Source: Candidatus Thalassarchaeaceae archaeon (GTDB lineage Archaea; Thermoplasmatota; Poseidoniia; Poseidoniales; Thalassarchaeaceae). Taken from it: a stretch of DNA of 6,474 bases. Shown here in pieces: positions 4,912-6,474 of this stretch; position 1 is the stretch's first letter; each line of letters starts with the position of its first letter. The notes under the pieces were generated by a model. It worked only from the letters and a program-made list of their open reading frames with translations. It did no database searches and was not told the origin of the DNA. The stretch is from positions 1-6,474 of the forward strand of contig JASMAJ010000051.1 in the NCBI GenBank assembly GCA_030754395.1. Direction: 5' to 3'. Position numbers and translations under genes: made by a program.

Positions 4912-6474
4912 GCTTACGCGCGAGAGTACTTTCAAGGAGACTTTACCGTCATTTAGAACGACTTCGACATCGTCACCATTATTGATTGCAATAGTAGGGT
5001 CTTGGTCAAATCCATGAGCATATGGAAGACTCAGAAGACTCGCAGCAGGAAGTGTCAATGGACAAACATCTCGGTTCAATATTGCTTTAGGACCGAAGCC
5101 GGTATAGATTAGTCCCATTAGGACAAAAGGAGCAACCGTTGACCCAGAACCTTTGGGGTAAATAAGAACCGTATCCTTAATCGCAACACCATCGAGAGGA
5201 TGTCCTGGTTCCTCTATAACTCCCGTATCACGGTTGACGTATCCAAGGTAAGTTATTGGAACATCCGTAACCATCGCCTTTCCAGAGACTATCCATTCTT
5301 CTTGGCTTGGTAGGCCCTTTCCAGATATATTGGCATCACCTGATTGATATGATTTGTTTGTGGCAATGGGTTTTGCCTTCTTTGTGCCAAGAACTGGTCT
5401 TTCTCCAGTCACAATACCTGGGTCAAAGGCGTGAGCAACACACTGGGAAATTGGAGCAACACTAGTTGGCATCCTATTCAGTCCACTGGTTAGATAATGT
5501 TCAGCCTTGAGAGAATTAGTCAGAAGGTGGTTGTAGTGGGAACGATTGTATGGAGTGACCTCAGGACAAGTGTCTTTGAGAACTAAAGCACCGGCCTCTT
5601 CAAGAATTGATACAGTTCCATCGGCATCTAACAATTCGTAATTTGCAGCACTGGTAAAAAGCCATAGACGCCGATTAGGTATTCGCTGCCCCAATTCCAT
5701 TCTCGCTCTAACTGCGGCCGCCGTCGCTCGTGCTTCACCTACACTAGCCTGGGGACAACCGATTACAACTAAATCGACAATTCCCGAAGGCGCCAATTCG
5801 TCATATCTCTTTTTTAATTCTTCATCTGTAAAAATCAATTCACCCTCATATGAGTCAGTAGAAGGTGGGTCTCCAGTTATTCCTTCAGCCCATAGCATTG
5901 GGCAGCCATAATTCGCTGCAGCGGCAGTAAGCGCCTTACGCATCTCAAAGTCATTATTTTCTGGTAGTCCCACGAGATGTGGCATCATGCCCCACGGCAG
6001 ATTCCACTCTGGCCGAATTTGTTTACCAATCCAATCACCCAAAACCGACCAATCGGCAGTATCGCCCATATCTGCTTTAATCGTGACCAGAATGTTAGGG
6101 CGACGATTTTCTTCGATGTGCAAGCCCCAAAGAGGAGCCCATCCAGTAAGTGCTGTAGCTAATGCAGAAAGTCCAGATTCTCTGTTTGTAATTAGAGACG
6201 TGTATGAATTGGAGAAACAAACAGCATTAGATTCTGCCCAAGACCCTATTCCTTCGGCTAATTCAATTCCACGATCATATGGCGTGCAGGATAGAATTGA
6301 ATCAATTCCCAATTCAGAATAGGCATGAATAATCTCAAATTGGTGTTTGAGAAAATCTGGATAATCAATTCCCATTTGGTCGATTTTATCCATATCACAA
6401 CCCGAAGAATTCAGAGTTGTTGGTATTGCAACAGTTCCTTCAGAATCACCCGAAATATCGGAAAGGAATCGACG
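4903..6474 (-). CDS. fused aconitase X, probable phosphomevalonate dehydratase (5' end beyond window)
   Basis: This protein joins the aconitase-X catalytic domain (formerly DUF521) to its swivel domain (formerly DUF126), which are separate large and small subunits in many archaea. In archaea such proteins dehydrate mevalonate 5-phosphate to trans-anhydromevalonate 5-phosphate for isoprenoid lipids. That role is inferred here. The first in-window ATG (6393) is not the start: 27 upstream codons are open and read IPTTLNSSGCD just before it, matching the family's PTTLNPAGMD region. About 55-65 N-terminal residues are therefore probably missing. Counting from Met at 6393, likely iron-sulfur ligands are Cys36 (SCTPY), Cys213 (IGCPQAS) and Cys276 (KDTCPEV). 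Other marks are WAESNAV (52-58), TNRESGLSAL (69-78) and TNSLKAEHYL (292-301). The swivel domain begins near 363 and contains the active-site loop YPKGSGST (412-419). A cis-3-hydroxyproline dehydratase role is the main alternative. The stop overlaps the tgtA start. Confidence 0.93.
   Translation of the reverse strand, partial: RRFLSDISGDSEGTVAIPTTLNSSGCDMDKIDQMGIDYPDFLKHQFEIIHAYSELGIDSILSCTPYDRGIELAEGIGSWAESNAVCFSNSYTSLITNRESGLSALATALTGWAPLWGLHIEENRRPNILVTIKADMGDTADWSVLGDWIGKQIRPEWNLPWGMMPHLVGLPENNDFEMRKALTAAAANYGCPMLWAEGITGDPPSTDSYEGELIFTDEELKKRYDELAPSGIVDLVVIGCPQASVGEARATAAAVRARMELGQRIPNRRLWLFTSAANYELLDADGTVSILEEAGALVLKDTCPEVTPYNRSHYNHLLTNSLKAEHYLTSGLNRMPTSVAPISQCVAHAFDPGIVTGERPVLGTKKAKPIATNKSYQSGDANISGKGLPSQEEWIVSGKAMVTDVPITYLGYVNRDTGVIEEPGHPLDGVAIKDTVLIYPKGSGSTVAPFVLMGLIYTGFGPKAILNRDVCPLTLPAASLLSLPYAHGFDQDPTIAINNGDDVEVVLNDGKVSLKVLSRVSED

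Noticed and set aside
5987..6322. Plus-strand open frame of 111 codons
   Set aside because: It is opposite the conserved aconitase-X catalytic domain, has no ribosome binding site and its composition reflects antisense codons.

Overview
The window looks archaeal. The main reasons are a full-length archaeosine-type tRNA-guanine transglycosylase with a C-terminal PUA domain, and a fused aconitase-X protein of the kind used as phosphomevalonate dehydratase in the archaeal mevalonate pathway. Strong GGAGGTGA Shine-Dalgarno sites and overlapping gene ends fit a compact genome. Moderately AT-rich codon use with compact overlapping genes would fit a marine euryarchaeon such as Poseidoniales (Marine Group II), but that assignment is an impression and was not tested.

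All five genes lie on the minus strand, so transcription runs from high to low coordinates. First comes an aconitase-X protein (4903-6474), whose 5' end lies beyond the window: the frame stays open to the right edge and the homology continues upstream of the first in-window Met. It overlaps tgtA (2738-4903) by a TGATG junction. After an 80-base gap with three small inverted repeats comes an ABC exporter module: ATPase A (1656-2657), an ABC-2 type permease (656-1663) and a second ATPase B (1-659, its 3' end cut by the left edge). Junctions inside the module overlap, and the permease and ATPase B have near-perfect ribosome binding sites inside the preceding gene.

Functionally there are two blocks. 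The first pairs isoprenoid-lipid precursor synthesis (dehydration of mevalonate 5-phosphate, inferred) with tRNA modification (insertion of preQ0 at position 15 of the D-loop). The second is a membrane transporter of unknown substrate. No promoter with a clear TATA box was found in the gap, so all five genes may share a transcript, with the gap as a possible control point.

The most notable observations are in tgtA. Two of the four zinc ligands known in the Pyrococcus enzyme are replaced, although both catalytic aspartates are intact. The protein also carries an extra domain, absent from Pyrococcus TGT, that resembles the archaeosine synthase (ArcS) core but lacks the ArcS motif. The gap upstream of ATPase A also holds a hairpin that would hide one of two competing ribosome binding sites. 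No RNA genes, CRISPR arrays or mobile elements were seen. The only intergenic stretch is the 80-base gap.
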